This document shows positions 16,160-25,183 of a stretch of 64,000 nt of DNA, piece after piece (the first letter of the stretch is position 1; each line of letters starts with the position of its first letter). The position numbers were made by a program, and so were the translations under genes. Origin of the DNA: Cellulosimicrobium cellulans (lineage in GTDB: Bacteria > Actinomycetota > Actinomycetes > Actinomycetales > Cellulomonadaceae); the NCBI RefSeq assembly GCF_007679345.1, contig NZ_VEGH01000003.1, positions 124,001-188,000 on the forward strand. Reading direction: 5' to 3'. The notes beneath the pieces are model-generated. The model searched no databases. It was not told the DNA's origin and worked only from the letters and a program-made list of their open reading frames with translations.

Positions 16160-17131
16160 ATGACCGCGCACACCACCACCCAGCAGCCCACGACCGACGA
16201 GCCCCGCTGGGACCCGGCCCGCCCGCCGCGCCAGGACGGACGCACCGTCGTGGTCACGGGCGCCACCGCCGGCATCGGGTACTTCGCCGCCGAACAGCTC
16301 GCGGCCGCGGGCGCCGACGTCGTGCTCGCCTCGCGCTCCGCCGCCCGGCTGGCGGGGGCGCGGGAGGCGATCCTCGCCCGGACCCCGGACGCGCACGTGC
16401 GGACCGTCGTGCTGGAGCTCGGCTCGCTGGCGGCGGTCGACGCGGCGGCGGCGGAGCTCGCGGCGCTCCCGCGCCTCGACGGCGTGTTCCTCAACGGCGG
16501 CGCGATGTCCATGAGCACGCGCGCCCGCACGTCCGACGGCCACCCGCTGCTGCTCGGCACGCACGTCCTCGGGCACGTGCGGCTGCTCGCCGGGATCCTG
16601 CCCGCGCTGACGGCCACCGCCGTCGCGCACGGGGGAGAGGGTCGGGTGGTGCACGCCTCGACCGGCTTCGTCGCCCGTTTTCGGCCGGGTTTCGACGACC
16701 CCGCCCGGGTCCCGCGGCTCGGTGTCGTCGCGTACTCCCGGGCGAAGGCCGTCACGGAGGTGCTCGCGTTCGAGCTGGACCGGCGGCTGCGCGCGGCCGG
16801 GCGGCCCGTGGCCTCGGTGGTCACGCACCCCGGCGTGGGCGTGGATGCCCGGACGCCGCACCGCCCGGGCATCCGCGACGCGGGCACGCCCTACCGGCGC
16901 AATCCGTACACCCCGTGGGCGCAGGGCAAGGACGCCGCGGCCTGGCCCGGCGTCCGCGCGCTGACCGATCCCGGCGTCCGCGGCGGCGACTACGTGGCGC
17001 CCCGCGAGGGGATGCGGGGTCTGCCGGTGCGGGTGCCGACGCCCGCGCGGACCGCCGACCCGGGGGCCGAGGCGGTGCGCCGCGTCTGGGAGCGGGTCGA
17101 GTCCCTCGCGGGCGTCGAGCTGCGCGTCTGA
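16160..17131 (+). CDS. Short-chain dehydrogenase/reductase
   Basis: 323 residues. The NAD(P) site is VVVTGATAGIGYFAAEQLAAAGADVVLASRS, the NNAG position is LNGGAMS, and the catalytic Tyr/Lys are in VVAYSRAKAV. It is longer than the classical 250 residues, like retinol-dehydrogenase-type SDRs. ATG 16160 is chosen because GGGGACG precedes it; ATG 16145 would add five residues. It is probably controlled by the divergent TetR. Confidence 0.83.
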   Translation: MTAHTTTQQPTTDEPRWDPARPPRQDGRTVVVTGATAGIGYFAAEQLAAAGADVVLASRSAARLAGAREAILARTPDAHVRTVVLELGSLAAVDAAAAELAALPRLDGVFLNGGAMSMSTRARTSDGHPLLLGTHVLGHVRLLAGILPALTATAVAHGGEGRVVHASTGFVARFRPGFDDPARVPRLGVVAYSRAKAVTEVLAFELDRRLRAAGRPVASVVTHPGVGVDARTPHRPGIRDAGTPYRRNPYTPWAQGKDAAAWPGVRALTDPGVRGGDYVAPREGMRGLPVRVPTPARTADPGAEAVRRVWERVESLAGVELRV

Positions 17132-17171
17132 GGAGCCGCCCGCCGGGGCGCCGGATCAACCCGGCGGCGTA

Positions 17172-17199
17172 GCCGGGTACTGCGCCCGCAGTACCCGGC
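17172..17199. terminator. 13-bp perfect inverted repeat between convergent genes
   Basis: Arms GCCGGGTACTGCG and CGCAGTACCCGGC with a 2-nt centre, between the SDR gene (+) and the hypothetical gene at 17217 (-). It is best read as a bidirectional terminator. Confidence 0.6.
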
Positions 17200-17216
17200 C
17201 GCAGCGGGACAGCTCG

Positions 17217-17615
17217 TCAGGCCCGGTGTCCCGGAACGGCCTCGCGGTCCCAGTCGATCGCGAACCGGCGCGGCTCGAACCGCACCACCCAGACCGGCAG
17301 CCGCTCACCGACGTGCACGGGCCTCGGCAGCACCTCGGTGTGCGTCACCCGGGGCTCGCCGGGCGCGTCGATCCGCAGCACCAGCTCCGCCCGCCGCGGT
17401 CCGTCGCCGGTGGCGGGGAGCGCGGCGACCGCCTCGACCAGTGCGGTGGTGGGCACGCCGTTGTGCGCGCCCACCACCCCGCTGACCAGCGCGTCCTGGT
17501 ACGCCCGGACGTCGTCCGTGGCCTGGACCCCCGCGCTCAGCGCGTCGGCCACGGAGGGCCGGCTCTGCGCCCGGCCCCACCGGACCAGGCGGACCAGGTC
17601 GCGCAGCGCCCCCAT
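17217..17615 (-). CDS. Hypothetical protein (beta-rich C-terminus)
   Basis: 132 residues. The N-terminal half is helical (MGALRDLVRLVRWGRAQSRPSVADALSAG), with no hydrophobic helix. The second half is probably beta-rich (RRAELVLRIDAPGEPRVTHTEVLP, LPVWVVRFEP, FAIDWDREAV). No family recognised. It starts 2 nt after the stop of the 152-residue gene upstream, so the two form an operon, and both may serve the same unknown process. Confidence 0.65.
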   Translation of the reverse strand: MGALRDLVRLVRWGRAQSRPSVADALSAGVQATDDVRAYQDALVSGVVGAHNGVPTTALVEAVAALPATGDGPRRAELVLRIDAPGEPRVTHTEVLPRPVHVGERLPVWVVRFEPRRFAIDWDREAVPGHRA

Positions 17616-17617
17616 GA

Positions 17618-18076
17618 TCAGGCGCGGCCCTCGCGCACGATCCGGCCCATCTCGCGGCCGACCGCGGGGTTGGTCTGGGCGCGGGCGGCGAACTCCTCGG
17701 CCGCCGCCGTCCACGCCGGACCGTCGACGCCGAGGCCTGCCGCGACGCCGGCGAGCGCACCCTGGTCGTAGCCCACCGCCTGCGACTGGGCGATCACGGT
17801 GGCGTACTGCTGCCAGGTCACCCCGTTGGCCGCGGGGGCGAAGGCGGCCTCGTCCGCGGACCCGCCCGTGTTGCGGAAGTCCGCCTCGGCCTGGGTCGCG
17901 GGCTGGGTCATCGCCTGGGCGACCAGCGCCTGCTGGTCGGCCGCGCTCATCCCGGCCACCCCGGCCGCGTGCGGGGCGCCGGAGGCCGCGCGCGCAGCGG
18001 CCACCGTGGCGTCGGCGTCGCGGCCCGCCTGCTGCGCGCCGCCCACCGCGTCCTTGATCCGGTCGAAGATCCCCAT
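17618..18076 (-). CDS. Hypothetical soluble alanine-rich protein
   Basis: 152 residues beginning MGIFDRIKDAVGGAQQAGRDAD. It is helical and Ala/Gln rich with no membrane segment. The ATG follows an excellent ribosome site (GAGGAAGGA). The opening MGxFDxIK-AVGGAQ resembles small actinobacterial proteins of unknown function. It is the first gene of a two-gene operon. Confidence 0.65.
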   Translation of the reverse strand: MGIFDRIKDAVGGAQQAGRDADATVAAARAASGAPHAAGVAGMSAADQQALVAQAMTQPATQAEADFRNTGGSADEAAFAPAANGVTWQQYATVIAQSQAVGYDQGALAGVAAGLGVDGPAWTAAAEEFAARAQTNPAVGREMGRIVREGRA

Positions 18077-18254
18077 CGTGGTCCTTCCTCACGTCTCGGT
18101 CCTCGTCGGGGTCAGGCTTACCAAGCGCCTGGTCGGGAATCAAACGCAGGCGACGCCCGATGCCGGGGATCGACCCAGGTCAGCGTCCTGCGGGGCGTTG
18201 ATCCGCCCGCGCGGGACGTCGAGGCGGCGCCCGCCCCGAGCGGGCGCCTCGCCC

Positions 18255-18776
18255 CTATGCCTGTGCCCGGATGGTCGAGTCCAGCGCGCTCATGAGCGCG
18301 GCGACCCGCGTGCTCCCGCGCGGCGCCTCCGGATACCGGAGCAGGATCTCCGGCAGCGGGGGAGCCGCCCGCTCGGCCAGGCGGCGCACGACCTCGTCCC
18401 CCGTCGCTCCCGTCCTCAGCTCGACCACCCGCGCCGCGCACGCGGCGGCACGCAGGATGTGCCCAACCTGGGTCGCCTCGGCGATCGGGTGGAGGTAGGC
18501 CGCCGCAGCCGCGTCGCCGCACGCGAGCGCGGCGAGCCGCGCAGGTTCCGTGGCGACGGATCGCGCCGCCCGGTGCGCGGCGAACGCCGCGGTGCGGTGC
18601 AGGGTCGAGCGGGCGGCCCCGTCGGCGAAGGTCTGCGCCGCGGCGATCGCGTCCCGTGGGCGGGGATCGTCCGGGGCGACGGCCTCGAACTCGGGGAGCA
18701 GGTCCCGGGCGCAGTCGACCGCGAACCGGACGACGGCGCGCAGCTCGTCCCCCGTCAGGTCGACCCGGTGCGCCAT
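18255..18776 (-). CDS. Helical protein, Imm5-like putative immunity-type fold
   Basis: 173 residues, all-helical and Ala/Arg rich, with repeated patterns such as RPRDAIAAAQTFADGAARSTLHRTAAFAAHRAAR and CGDAAAAAYLHPIAEATQVGHILRAAACAARVVEL. This resembles the imm-5-like helical family, but the match is from memory and tentative. No toxin gene is adjacent. ATG 18776 is chosen; ATG 18800 is also in frame. The 178 nt between this gene and 18077 hold no gene that I can see. Confidence 0.5.
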   Translation of the reverse strand: MAHRVDLTGDELRAVVRFAVDCARDLLPEFEAVAPDDPRPRDAIAAAQTFADGAARSTLHRTAAFAAHRAARSVATEPARLAALACGDAAAAAYLHPIAEATQVGHILRAAACAARVVELRTGATGDEVVRRLAERAAPPLPEILLRYPEAPRGSTRVAALMSALDSTIRAQA

Positions 18777-18818
18777 CTCCCCATCATCCCGCCCGCGCAA
18801 ACGGCCGGGGGCCGGACC

Positions 18819-19574
18819 TCACGCGTCGCGTGTCCGGAGCGTGACGTGGGCGGCCAGCGTCGTCCAGAGGGTGAACACCGCCATCACCGCGAGCCCCGCG
18901 GGGCCCGTCAGCAGTCCGGTGCCGGTGGTCGTGTAGGAGGCCTGTCCGGCCGTCGTGGGCCAGTACGTCCCGGCGAGGTCCCCGAGGGCCCCGGGCAGCC
19001 CGGGTGCGAGTGCCGGCACGAGCAGAGCCACGGTCACGACGACGGCGAGTGCGCCCGAGGAGGAGCGCGTGATGGCGCCGAGCGCGACGCCGAGCACGGC
19101 GGTGAGCACCAGGTAGCCGATCGCGCACAGGACCGCCCGGACGGTGTCGGGATCGGTCAGGTCCGCCGTCGGCAGCCCCGCGGCGGCCAGGGCCGCCTGG
19201 CTCGCGCCGAGGCTGCACGCCACGGTGAGGACGGCGGTCGCCAGCGCGACCAGGGCGGTGACGCCGAGCTTCGTGACCAGGAGGATCGCGCGGCGGGGCG
19301 CGATCGTCAGGCTCGTGACGATCTGACCGGTCGCGTACTCGCTGGTGAACGCCTGGGCGCCCAGCGTCGCGACGAGGATCTGCCCGACGAGGATGCCCTT
19401 GAAGCTGACGCCGGTCGGGTCGAAGTCCGCGGGCAGGTCGGCCTGCCAGCCGGCCACGAGGCCGCTGATGCCGAGCAGGCTCACGACCACGGTGACCAGG
19501 ACGGTGCCGGCAGCGAGGACCCAGGTGGTGCGGACGCTGCGGGTCTTGATCCACTCCGAGGCGAGGAGGTCCAT
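18819..19574 (-). CDS. ABC-2-type transporter permease
   Basis: 251 residues with about six hydrophobic segments. The opening SEWIKTRSVRTTWVLAAGTVLVTVV and the loop GAQAFTSEYATGQIVTSLTIAPRR are typical of the permease partner of DrrA/CcmA-like ATPases. It starts 1 nt after the ATPase stop, so the two are coupled. It probably exports a drug, lipid or peptide under control of the divergent TetR. Confidence 0.85.
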   Translation of the reverse strand: MDLLASEWIKTRSVRTTWVLAAGTVLVTVVVSLLGISGLVAGWQADLPADFDPTGVSFKGILVGQILVATLGAQAFTSEYATGQIVTSLTIAPRRAILLVTKLGVTALVALATAVLTVACSLGASQAALAAAGLPTADLTDPDTVRAVLCAIGYLVLTAVLGVALGAITRSSSGALAVVVTVALLVPALAPGLPGALGDLAGTYWPTTAGQASYTTTGTGLLTGPAGLAVMAVFTLWTTLAAHVTLRTRDA

Positions 19575-19575
19575 G

Positions 19576-20499
19576 TCAGGCGGCGTCCTTCTGGGTCGAG
19601 GTCATGGTGAGGAAGACGTCCTCGAGCGAGTCGCGGACCGCGGTCAGCTCGGACAGCTCGATGCCGGCGGTGGCGGCGACGCGGCCGACGTGGTCGGTCG
19701 CGGTCCCCTCGACGTCGATCCCGTCCGCGCCGGCGGCGCCGGGTGCGGCCCGCAGCCCCGCGCGGGCGAGCGCGTCGAGGAGCCCGGCTCTGTCCGGCGT
19801 GCGCGCGCGGACGTGCTCGGTGGTGTGGTCGGCGATGAAGGCGGCCAGGGGCTGGTCCGCCAGCAGCCGTCCGTGGTGGATGACGACGAGGTGGTCCGCG
19901 GTCAGCTCCATCTCGCCCATGAGGTGGCTGGAGAACAGGACCGTGCGGCCCTCGGCCGCCAGGTCGCGCATCAGCGAGCGCGCCCACCGGATCCCCTCGG
20001 GATCCAGGCCGTTGAGCGGTTCGTCGAAGATCACGACGGCCGGGTCCCCGATCAGCGCGGTCGCGATGCCCAGCCGCTGCTTCATCCCGAGCGAGAAGTC
20101 GCCGGCGGGGCGGTTCCCGACGCCCCCCAGCCCGACCAGCTCCAGCATCTCGGGCACCCGGGACCGGGGCACGCCTCCGGCGCGCGCCACCGCCGCGAGG
20201 TGGTCCGCGGCCGCGCGGCGCGGGTGGACCCCCCGGGCGTCGAGCATCGCGCCGACGACGCGCATCGGGTGCGGCGTCTCCGCGAGCCGCAGGCCGCCCA
20301 CCGTCGCCGCACCGCTGGTGGGCTTGTCCAGTCCGAGGAACATCCGCAGCGTCGTGGACTTCCCCGCCCCGTTGGGGCCGAGGAAGCCGGTGACGACACC
20401 GGGCCTCACGGCGAAAGACAGGCCGTCGACGGCGGTGAGGTGCCCGTAGCGCTTGTGCAGGGCGTGCGCCTGCAAGGTCACCGGGTTCATGGTCTGCAT
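19576..20499 (-). CDS. ABC transporter ATP-binding protein
   Basis: 307 residues: Walker A GFLGPNGAGKSTTLR, signature FSLGMKQRLGIA (LSGGQ position), Walker B VVIFDEPLNGLDPEG, H-loop LFSSHLMGEME, then a C-terminal extension common in DrrA-like ATPases. ATG 20499 is used; ATG 20490 is three codons later. It is divergent from a TetR gene across two operators and is close in sequence to the ATPase at 33970, so the two are probable paralogues. Confidence 0.87.
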   Translation of the reverse strand: MQTMNPVTLQAHALHKRYGHLTAVDGLSFAVRPGVVTGFLGPNGAGKSTTLRMFLGLDKPTSGAATVGGLRLAETPHPMRVVGAMLDARGVHPRRAAADHLAAVARAGGVPRSRVPEMLELVGLGGVGNRPAGDFSLGMKQRLGIATALIGDPAVVIFDEPLNGLDPEGIRWARSLMRDLAAEGRTVLFSSHLMGEMELTADHLVVIHHGRLLADQPLAAFIADHTTEHVRARTPDRAGLLDALARAGLRAAPGAAGADGIDVEGTATDHVGRVAATAGIELSELTAVRDSLEDVFLTMTSTQKDAA

Positions 20500-20510
20500 G
20501 GAGCGCGACA

Positions 20511-20548
20511 CTACACCGTGTCGTGTAGATCTACACCGCACGGTGTAG
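20511..20548. promoter_or_regulatory. Tandem TetR-type operators between ABC operon and TetR gene
   Basis: Two 18-nt sites separated by 2 nt. The right site is perfect: CTACACCG, 2 nt, CGGTGTAG (20531-20548). The left keeps CTACAC and GTGTAG (20511-20528). Centres are 20 nt apart, so two dimers would sit on the same face of the DNA. Confidence 0.75.
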
Positions 20549-20578
20549 CATCGGCGGCGAGCACCACGGAGGAGAGCG

Positions 20579-21232
20579 ATGACGACGGTGGGCGACAAGC
20601 CCGTGCGCGAGGGCCAGGCGCACAAGCGTGCGGCGATCCTGACCGCCGCCAGGGAGCTGTTCGTGCAGACGGGCGTGGAGCGCACCAGCATGGATGCGGT
20701 GGCCGCGCTCGCCGGGGTGTCGAAGCGGACGGTCTACGACTACCACGGGGACAAGCGGCGCCTCCTGCTCGGCGTCGTGGAGGACGCGGGGGAGCGGGCA
20801 CTGGCCACGCTCCGCGAGCTGGTCGCGCAGCACCTCGACGACGCGAGCATCGCGGACGTCGCCGAGCTCGACGAGGCGCTCACCGCGCTCGCCGCCGACC
20901 TCGGCCGCTCCCTGCTGCTGTCGTCGGACTACCTGGCCGCCGTCCGGCTGATCAACGAGAACGAGTCGCTGCTCCCGGAGCTCGACGACCACCCGCTGGA
21001 CGAGGCCCACGCGCAGGTCCTCAGCGAGCGTGTGGGCCACTTCGCCCGCGCCGGCCTGCTCGACGCCGAGGAACCGGGGCTCGCCGCCGCGCACTTCCAC
21101 GCCCTCACCGCGCTGCGCGTGCTCAACGAGCCGGCGCGCCGGCGCGCCGAGAGCGCGCACGTCCGGCAGATCATGACCGACGGCGCGCGTGCGTTCATGC
21201 GCGCCTACGGTGCGCGCGACGCAGGGGCGTGA
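20579..21232 (+). CDS. TetR-family transcriptional regulator
   Basis: 217 residues. The HTH is RAAILTAARELFVQTGVERTSMDAVAALAGVSKRTVYDYHGDKRRLLLGVV, and the C-terminal half resembles TetR_C AefR-type domains (LLSSDYLAAVRLINENESLLPEL). The start follows a GGAGGAGAG ribosome site. It almost certainly represses the divergent ABC operon through the tandem CTACACCG dyads. Confidence 0.88.
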   Translation: MTTVGDKPVREGQAHKRAAILTAARELFVQTGVERTSMDAVAALAGVSKRTVYDYHGDKRRLLLGVVEDAGERALATLRELVAQHLDDASIADVAELDEALTALAADLGRSLLLSSDYLAAVRLINENESLLPELDDHPLDEAHAQVLSERVGHFARAGLLDAEEPGLAAAHFHALTALRVLNEPARRRAESAHVRQIMTDGARAFMRAYGARDAGA

Positions 21233-21274
21233 CCGGCGCGGCGGCTCGAGCGCGAGCCGCTGACCTCGTGCCGG

Positions 21275-21847
21275 CTAGGTGCGCGGCTCGGTGAGCGCGA
21301 GCAGGCCGTCGCGGGCGACGGCGACCGCATCGGCGTCGATGTACTGGCCGAGCGCGACGGCGGCCGCGACGCCTTCCGCGCCGAACTGCACGATGAGCGC
21401 CGTCTCCCGTGGGAGACCGTCGCGGGAGAAGGTCTCGTTCCACCACCGGGCGTCGTCGCGCAGGAGCTCGGCGACCTCCGGGATGACGTCGACGCCGTTC
21501 CAGTAGGCGGAGGGCGCGAACGCCGCGGTGACATCCTGGTTCGTTCCGCACAGCGCTCGCACGTACCCGCGGAGGACCTTGCCGGGGTGGTTCTCCGCGA
21601 GGTCGACGTGCCGCATCACCTCGTCGCGGAAGCGCCGCAGGCCGGTGTCGACGACGGCGATGATGAGAGCGTCCCGGTTGGGGAAGTGGTGCAGCAGCCC
21701 GCTCTTGGAGACCTCTGCCCGGGCAGCGACGTCGGCGAGGCTGAAGCCGGTGCCTCGCTCCTGCAGCAGGTGGCCGGCCGCGTCCACCAGCGCACGGCGG
21801 GTGCGCTCCCGGTCGCGGGTGGCGGGCTGTGTGCCGGAGGCGTTCAC
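21275..21847 (-). CDS. TetR-family transcriptional regulator (second gene of MFS operon)
   Basis: 190 residues. The HTH is RTRRALVDAAGHLLQERGTGFSLADVAARAEVSKSGLLHHFPNRDALIIAVV, with a C-terminal ligand domain containing FAPSAYWNGVDVIPEVAELLRDD. The SKSGLLHHF recognition helix is common in regulators of multidrug exporters. Its ATG overlaps the MFS stop (ATGA). The AACCGACC dyad upstream of the MFS gene is its likely target. Confidence 0.87.
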   Translation of the reverse strand: MNASGTQPATRDRERTRRALVDAAGHLLQERGTGFSLADVAARAEVSKSGLLHHFPNRDALIIAVVDTGLRRFRDEVMRHVDLAENHPGKVLRGYVRALCGTNQDVTAAFAPSAYWNGVDVIPEVAELLRDDARWWNETFSRDGLPRETALIVQFGAEGVAAAVALGQYIDADAVAVARDGLLALTEPRT

Positions 21848-23376
21848 GATGCGATGTCCTTTGCGACCGGGGACGGGATGGTGCGCCAGGCGGTGACGGC
21901 GGCGACCGCCAGCAGCGCCGCGGCGATCAGCGAGGTGACCTGCATGGCACCGGTGAACGCGTGCTGGGCGTCACCCATGATGGCAGCCGCACCGGGACCC
22001 GCGTCCTGCAGAGCGACGGCGGCGCTGGCGAGGGAGTCCTGGACGGCCGCGCCGAGCTCGTCGGGCAGGGCGGTGACGTCGAGCCGGCTCCGGTACAGCG
22101 CGGTCTGGAGGGACCCGAGGATCGCGATGCCGAGGGCGACGCCGAGCTCGTACGCGGTCTCGGAGATGGAGGAGGCCGCCCCCGCGCGCTCCTTCGGGAC
22201 CGCCCCCACGACCGCGTCGGTCGCGAGGGTGGTGGACAGGCCGGCGCCGAGTCCGCAGATCGCGATCGCCGCGCACAGCAGCCAGTACCCCGGTGCACCC
22301 TCGGCCCCGGCCAGGACGACGAGGCCGATGGCGGACGTGGTCATCCCGACCGCGATCGCCCGGCCGCGCCCGAGGCGGGCCAAGGCGGTGCCGGCCACGG
22401 CGATCACGAGCATGGAGGCGATGGTGGCAGGCAGCTCGACGAGGCCGGCCTGCAGCGGGCTGAGCTCGCGGACGAGCTGGAGGTACTGCGAGAAGAAGAA
22501 CAGCAGGCCGACGAACGCGAAGATCGCGATGGTCTCCGCGACGACCGCTCCGGAGAACGCGGGGACCTTGAACAGCGAGATGTCGACCAGAGGGTGCGTG
22601 AGGTGCCGCTGGCGTCGGATGAAGAACGCGCCGGCGACGGCGCCGATCGCGGCGCTGACCAGGACCGAGGGGTCGAAGCCGCTGCCGGCGAGGTGCTTGA
22701 TCGCGTAGACGATCGGCACGATGAAGGCCACGGACAGGGCCGCGGAGGCCAGGTCGATGCGGTTGGCCGCGGGGTTGCGCGACTCGGGCAGCAGGGCCAG
22801 GCCGGCCCCGACCACCACGAGCATGACCGGCACGTTCAGCAGGAACACCGAGCCCCACCAGAAGTGCTCGAGCAGGAGCCCGCCGACGAGCGGGCCGATC
22901 GCTGCTCCGCCGGTCGCGCCGGCGGCCCAGACGGCGATCGCCGTGGCCCGCTGACGGGGGTCGTCGAAGAGGTTGCGCAGGATCGACAGCGTCGAGGGCA
23001 TGATCGTGGCCCCGAACACGCCCAGCAGGGCGCGCGCGGCGATGAGCAGCTCGGCGTTGGGCGCGAACGCCGCCAGGGCCGAGCTGACGCCGAACCCGAT
23101 GCTGCCCAGCAGCAGCAGGCGCTTGCGCCCGAAGCGGTCGGCGACGTTCCCCATCGTGACCAGCAGCCCCGCCAGCATGAACGAGTAGATGTCGCCCATC
23201 CAGAGGATCTGGGTCGAGGTGGGCCCGAGATCGGCTGTCAGCGCGGGGATCGCGAGGGTCAGGACCGTCCCGTCGACGGCCAGGAGGACGACGGCCAGCG
23301 TCAGGACGATCAGCGCGAACCAGGCGCGGCGACCGGCGCGGACGGGTCCGGGCGCGCCGGAGGGGGTCGAGTTCAT
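21844..23376 (-). CDS. MFS drug:H+ antiporter, DHA2 family (14 TMS)
   Basis: 510 residues with about 14 hydrophobic segments. Signatures include LAVDGTVLTLAIPALTADLG, MLAGLLVTMGNVADRFGRKRLLLLG (motif A) and WRSVF-like WWGSVFLLNVPV (motif C region). It probably exports cationic or amphipathic drugs. TATAGT at 23390-23385 is the -10 box, with the operator just upstream. It forms an operon with the overlapping TetR gene. Confidence 0.87.
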   Translation of the reverse strand: MNSTPSGAPGPVRAGRRAWFALIVLTLAVVLLAVDGTVLTLAIPALTADLGPTSTQILWMGDIYSFMLAGLLVTMGNVADRFGRKRLLLLGSIGFGVSSALAAFAPNAELLIAARALLGVFGATIMPSTLSILRNLFDDPRQRATAIAVWAAGATGGAAIGPLVGGLLLEHFWWGSVFLLNVPVMLVVVGAGLALLPESRNPAANRIDLASAALSVAFIVPIVYAIKHLAGSGFDPSVLVSAAIGAVAGAFFIRRQRHLTHPLVDISLFKVPAFSGAVVAETIAIFAFVGLLFFFSQYLQLVRELSPLQAGLVELPATIASMLVIAVAGTALARLGRGRAIAVGMTTSAIGLVVLAGAEGAPGYWLLCAAIAICGLGAGLSTTLATDAVVGAVPKERAGAASSISETAYELGVALGIAILGSLQTALYRSRLDVTALPDELGAAVQDSLASAAVALQDAGPGAAAIMGDAQHAFTGAMQVTSLIAAALLAVAAVTAWRTIPSPVAKDIAS

Positions 23377-23405
23377 ACCTCGATACTATACGATCCGGTC
23401 TGCAG

Positions 23406-23425
23406 AACCGACCGCATGGTCGGTT
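23406..23425. promoter_or_regulatory. TetR-type operator between MFS and ABC-permease genes
   Basis: Perfect 8-bp arms, AACCGACC and GGTCGGTT, with a 4-nt centre (GCAT), 15 nt upstream of the MFS -10 box. It also sits just before the permease gene on the other strand. Confidence 0.7.
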
Positions 23426-23442
23426 GGAGAGAGGTGGGACCG

Positions 23443-24387
23443 GTGGCCGTAGGGGTCGGAGAAGCGGACGTGGCAGCCCAGCGCCCCGGGGATCTCGCTG
23501 CCGATCGTGCGGCCCGGCTCGCGGAGGAGCCGTGGCGGGTCGTGAGCACGGCACCGGGCCTGTTCCGGGGGTCCGTGTCCTCGGTCCGCGGCATCGCCGC
23601 GCACGGCGAGCTGCTCGGGCTGCTGATCCGCCGGGAGATCAAGTCCCGGTACAAGGACTCCGTGCTCGGCTTCTTCTGGAGCACCACCCGGCCGCTGACG
23701 ATGCTCCTGATCTACTGGCTCGTGCTCGGCAAGATCCTGGGGGCGCAGCGTTCGGTCCCGGAGTTCGCGATCTTCGTGTTCAGCGGGCTGACCGCCTGGC
23801 AGTTCTACTCGGAGATCGTCCAGCAGGGCACCGCTTCGATCGTGGCGAACGCGGGCCTGGTGAAGAAGGTCTACGTCCCGCGGGAGCTCTTCCCGCTGAG
23901 CACGCTGGGGTCGGCCACCTTCAACTTCGTCGTCCAGCTCGCGATCCTCATGGCGTTCACCGCGGTGCGCGGACAGTTCCCCACCGGCTCGCGATGGCTC
24001 TACGCGGCGGCGGGCATCGTGCTCCTGATGGTGCTCGGCACGGCCGTGTCGCTGCTGCTGTCGGCGCTGAACGTGTACCTGCGCGATGTGCAGCACCTTG
24101 TCGAGGTCGCCTTCATGGTCCTGATGTGGGCCTCGCCGATCGTCTACTCCTGGGGCCTGGTGACCCGTGCCACGCCGGACTGGGTCCAGGAGCTGTACCT
24201 GTGGAACCCGATGACCCTGGTGGTCTTCGCCTTCCACCGCGCCTTCTGGGTCGCGGGGGACGGCGAGCCGTTCCCGTCCGACCTGAGCCCGCGGTTCGCG
24301 GTCGCGCTGGTGGTCTCCCTCGTCCTGCTCTGGGTCGCGCAGCGGGTCTTCGCGCGCCTGCAGGGCAACTTCGCCCAAGAGCTCTGA
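23443..24387 (+). CDS. ABC-2-type polysaccharide/teichoic-acid export permease (Wzm/TagG-like), orphan
   Basis: 314 residues, about six transmembrane helices. The family block LLIRREIKSRYKDSVLGFFWSTTRPLTMLLIYWLVLGKILG and SALNVYLRDVQHLVEVAFMVLMWASPIVYSW identify the permease of glycan exporters. A GTG start is chosen for the GAGAGAGGTGGG ribosome site. The partner ATPase (Wzt/TagH), normally the next gene, is missing. The following gene is TetR-like, so the operon looks rearranged or the ATPase lies elsewhere. Confidence 0.83.
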   Translation: MAVGVGEADVAAQRPGDLAADRAARLAEEPWRVVSTAPGLFRGSVSSVRGIAAHGELLGLLIRREIKSRYKDSVLGFFWSTTRPLTMLLIYWLVLGKILGAQRSVPEFAIFVFSGLTAWQFYSEIVQQGTASIVANAGLVKKVYVPRELFPLSTLGSATFNFVVQLAILMAFTAVRGQFPTGSRWLYAAAGIVLLMVLGTAVSLLLSALNVYLRDVQHLVEVAFMVLMWASPIVYSWGLVTRATPDWVQELYLWNPMTLVVFAFHRAFWVAGDGEPFPSDLSPRFAVALVVSLVLLWVAQRVFARLQGNFAQEL

Positions 24388-24406
24388 CCTCACCCGGAAG
24401 GTGCCC

Positions 24407-25183
24407 ATGGCCCCTCGTAACGAGCAGATCCGCGCCGCCCTCGCCCGACGGCTCGCGCGCGCGGTCACCGCGGTGGCGCGCACGCCGACGCGGGATCCTC
24501 AGGCGTCCGTCGCGTTCCTCGCCCTCGACGGGTGCCTGCTCGGCTGGCGCGCCGGGGTGTACCCCGACGACCTCGAGTGGTGGAACCGCTCACTGGGAGC
24601 GGTCGCCGACTACGCGGGCGTCCCGCACCCGAGGCCGCGGTGGAGCGCGCCCTCCGAGCAGTGGGACCAGGTCGTCGTGCGCGACGACCGGCCGCTGGTC
24701 GACGCGGTGCTCACCCTGGTGCAGCACGGGGGCGTCGAGGCGCTGACGCTCACGCGCGTCGCCCAGGTCGCCGACCGGGACCCGCAGTGGTTGCAGAGCA
24801 TGTACGGGTCGATCGACGAGCTGCTCGGCGAGGTGCTCGAGGAGGTCGTGGGCGACGGGTTCGACGACCTCGCACCCCTGCACCTGCACCCCACGCGAGC
24901 CGGCGTGGTCTCGATGCTCGACGTCCTCAGCGACGACCGCCGGAGCGCCGCGCTCCTGCGGCTGATGATCCTGACCGGCGTCGAGGCCGACCGCAGCGCG
25001 GCGGAGGCGGCTCAGTGCCTCTCGCCGGTGGTGCTGCCCGGCTGGCACCTGCTCGACCACGACGAGTGGACCGCGGCGCTCGCGATCGACGCCTGGGCGC
25101 TGGGGTCGGTGCCGTGGGGGCCCTATGCCACCGGGTTGATGGAATCCGCCGTCCTCGACGAGCTCCAGGCGATGATCCGGTGA
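24407..25183 (+). CDS. Atypical TetR-like protein with an N-terminal helical extension
   Basis: 258 residues. A TetR-type HTH sits in the middle rather than at the N-terminus (about residues 95-145: LVDAVLTLVQHGGVEALTLTRVAQVADRDPQWLQSMYGSIDELLGEVLEEV) with a helical C-terminal domain. The first 90 residues (SVAFLALDGCLLGWRAGVYPDDLEWWNRSL) resemble the ligand-binding half of another TetR protein, so it may descend from a tandem-TetR gene that lost its first HTH. ATG 24407 follows GGAAGG; GTG 24401 is possible. Its stop overlaps the trkA-like start. Confidence 0.6.
   Translation: MAPRNEQIRAALARRLARAVTAVARTPTRDPQASVAFLALDGCLLGWRAGVYPDDLEWWNRSLGAVADYAGVPHPRPRWSAPSEQWDQVVVRDDRPLVDAVLTLVQHGGVEALTLTRVAQVADRDPQWLQSMYGSIDELLGEVLEEVVGDGFDDLAPLHLHPTRAGVVSMLDVLSDDRRSAALLRLMILTGVEADRSAAEAAQCLSPVVLPGWHLLDHDEWTAALAIDAWALGSVPWGPYATGLMESAVLDELQAMIR

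Noticed and set aside
21829..23442. Plus-strand open frame running through the MFS gene into the ABC permease
   Set aside because: Shadow of the 21844-23376 MFS gene; charged repetitive product; the permease has its own ribosome site and GTG at 23443.
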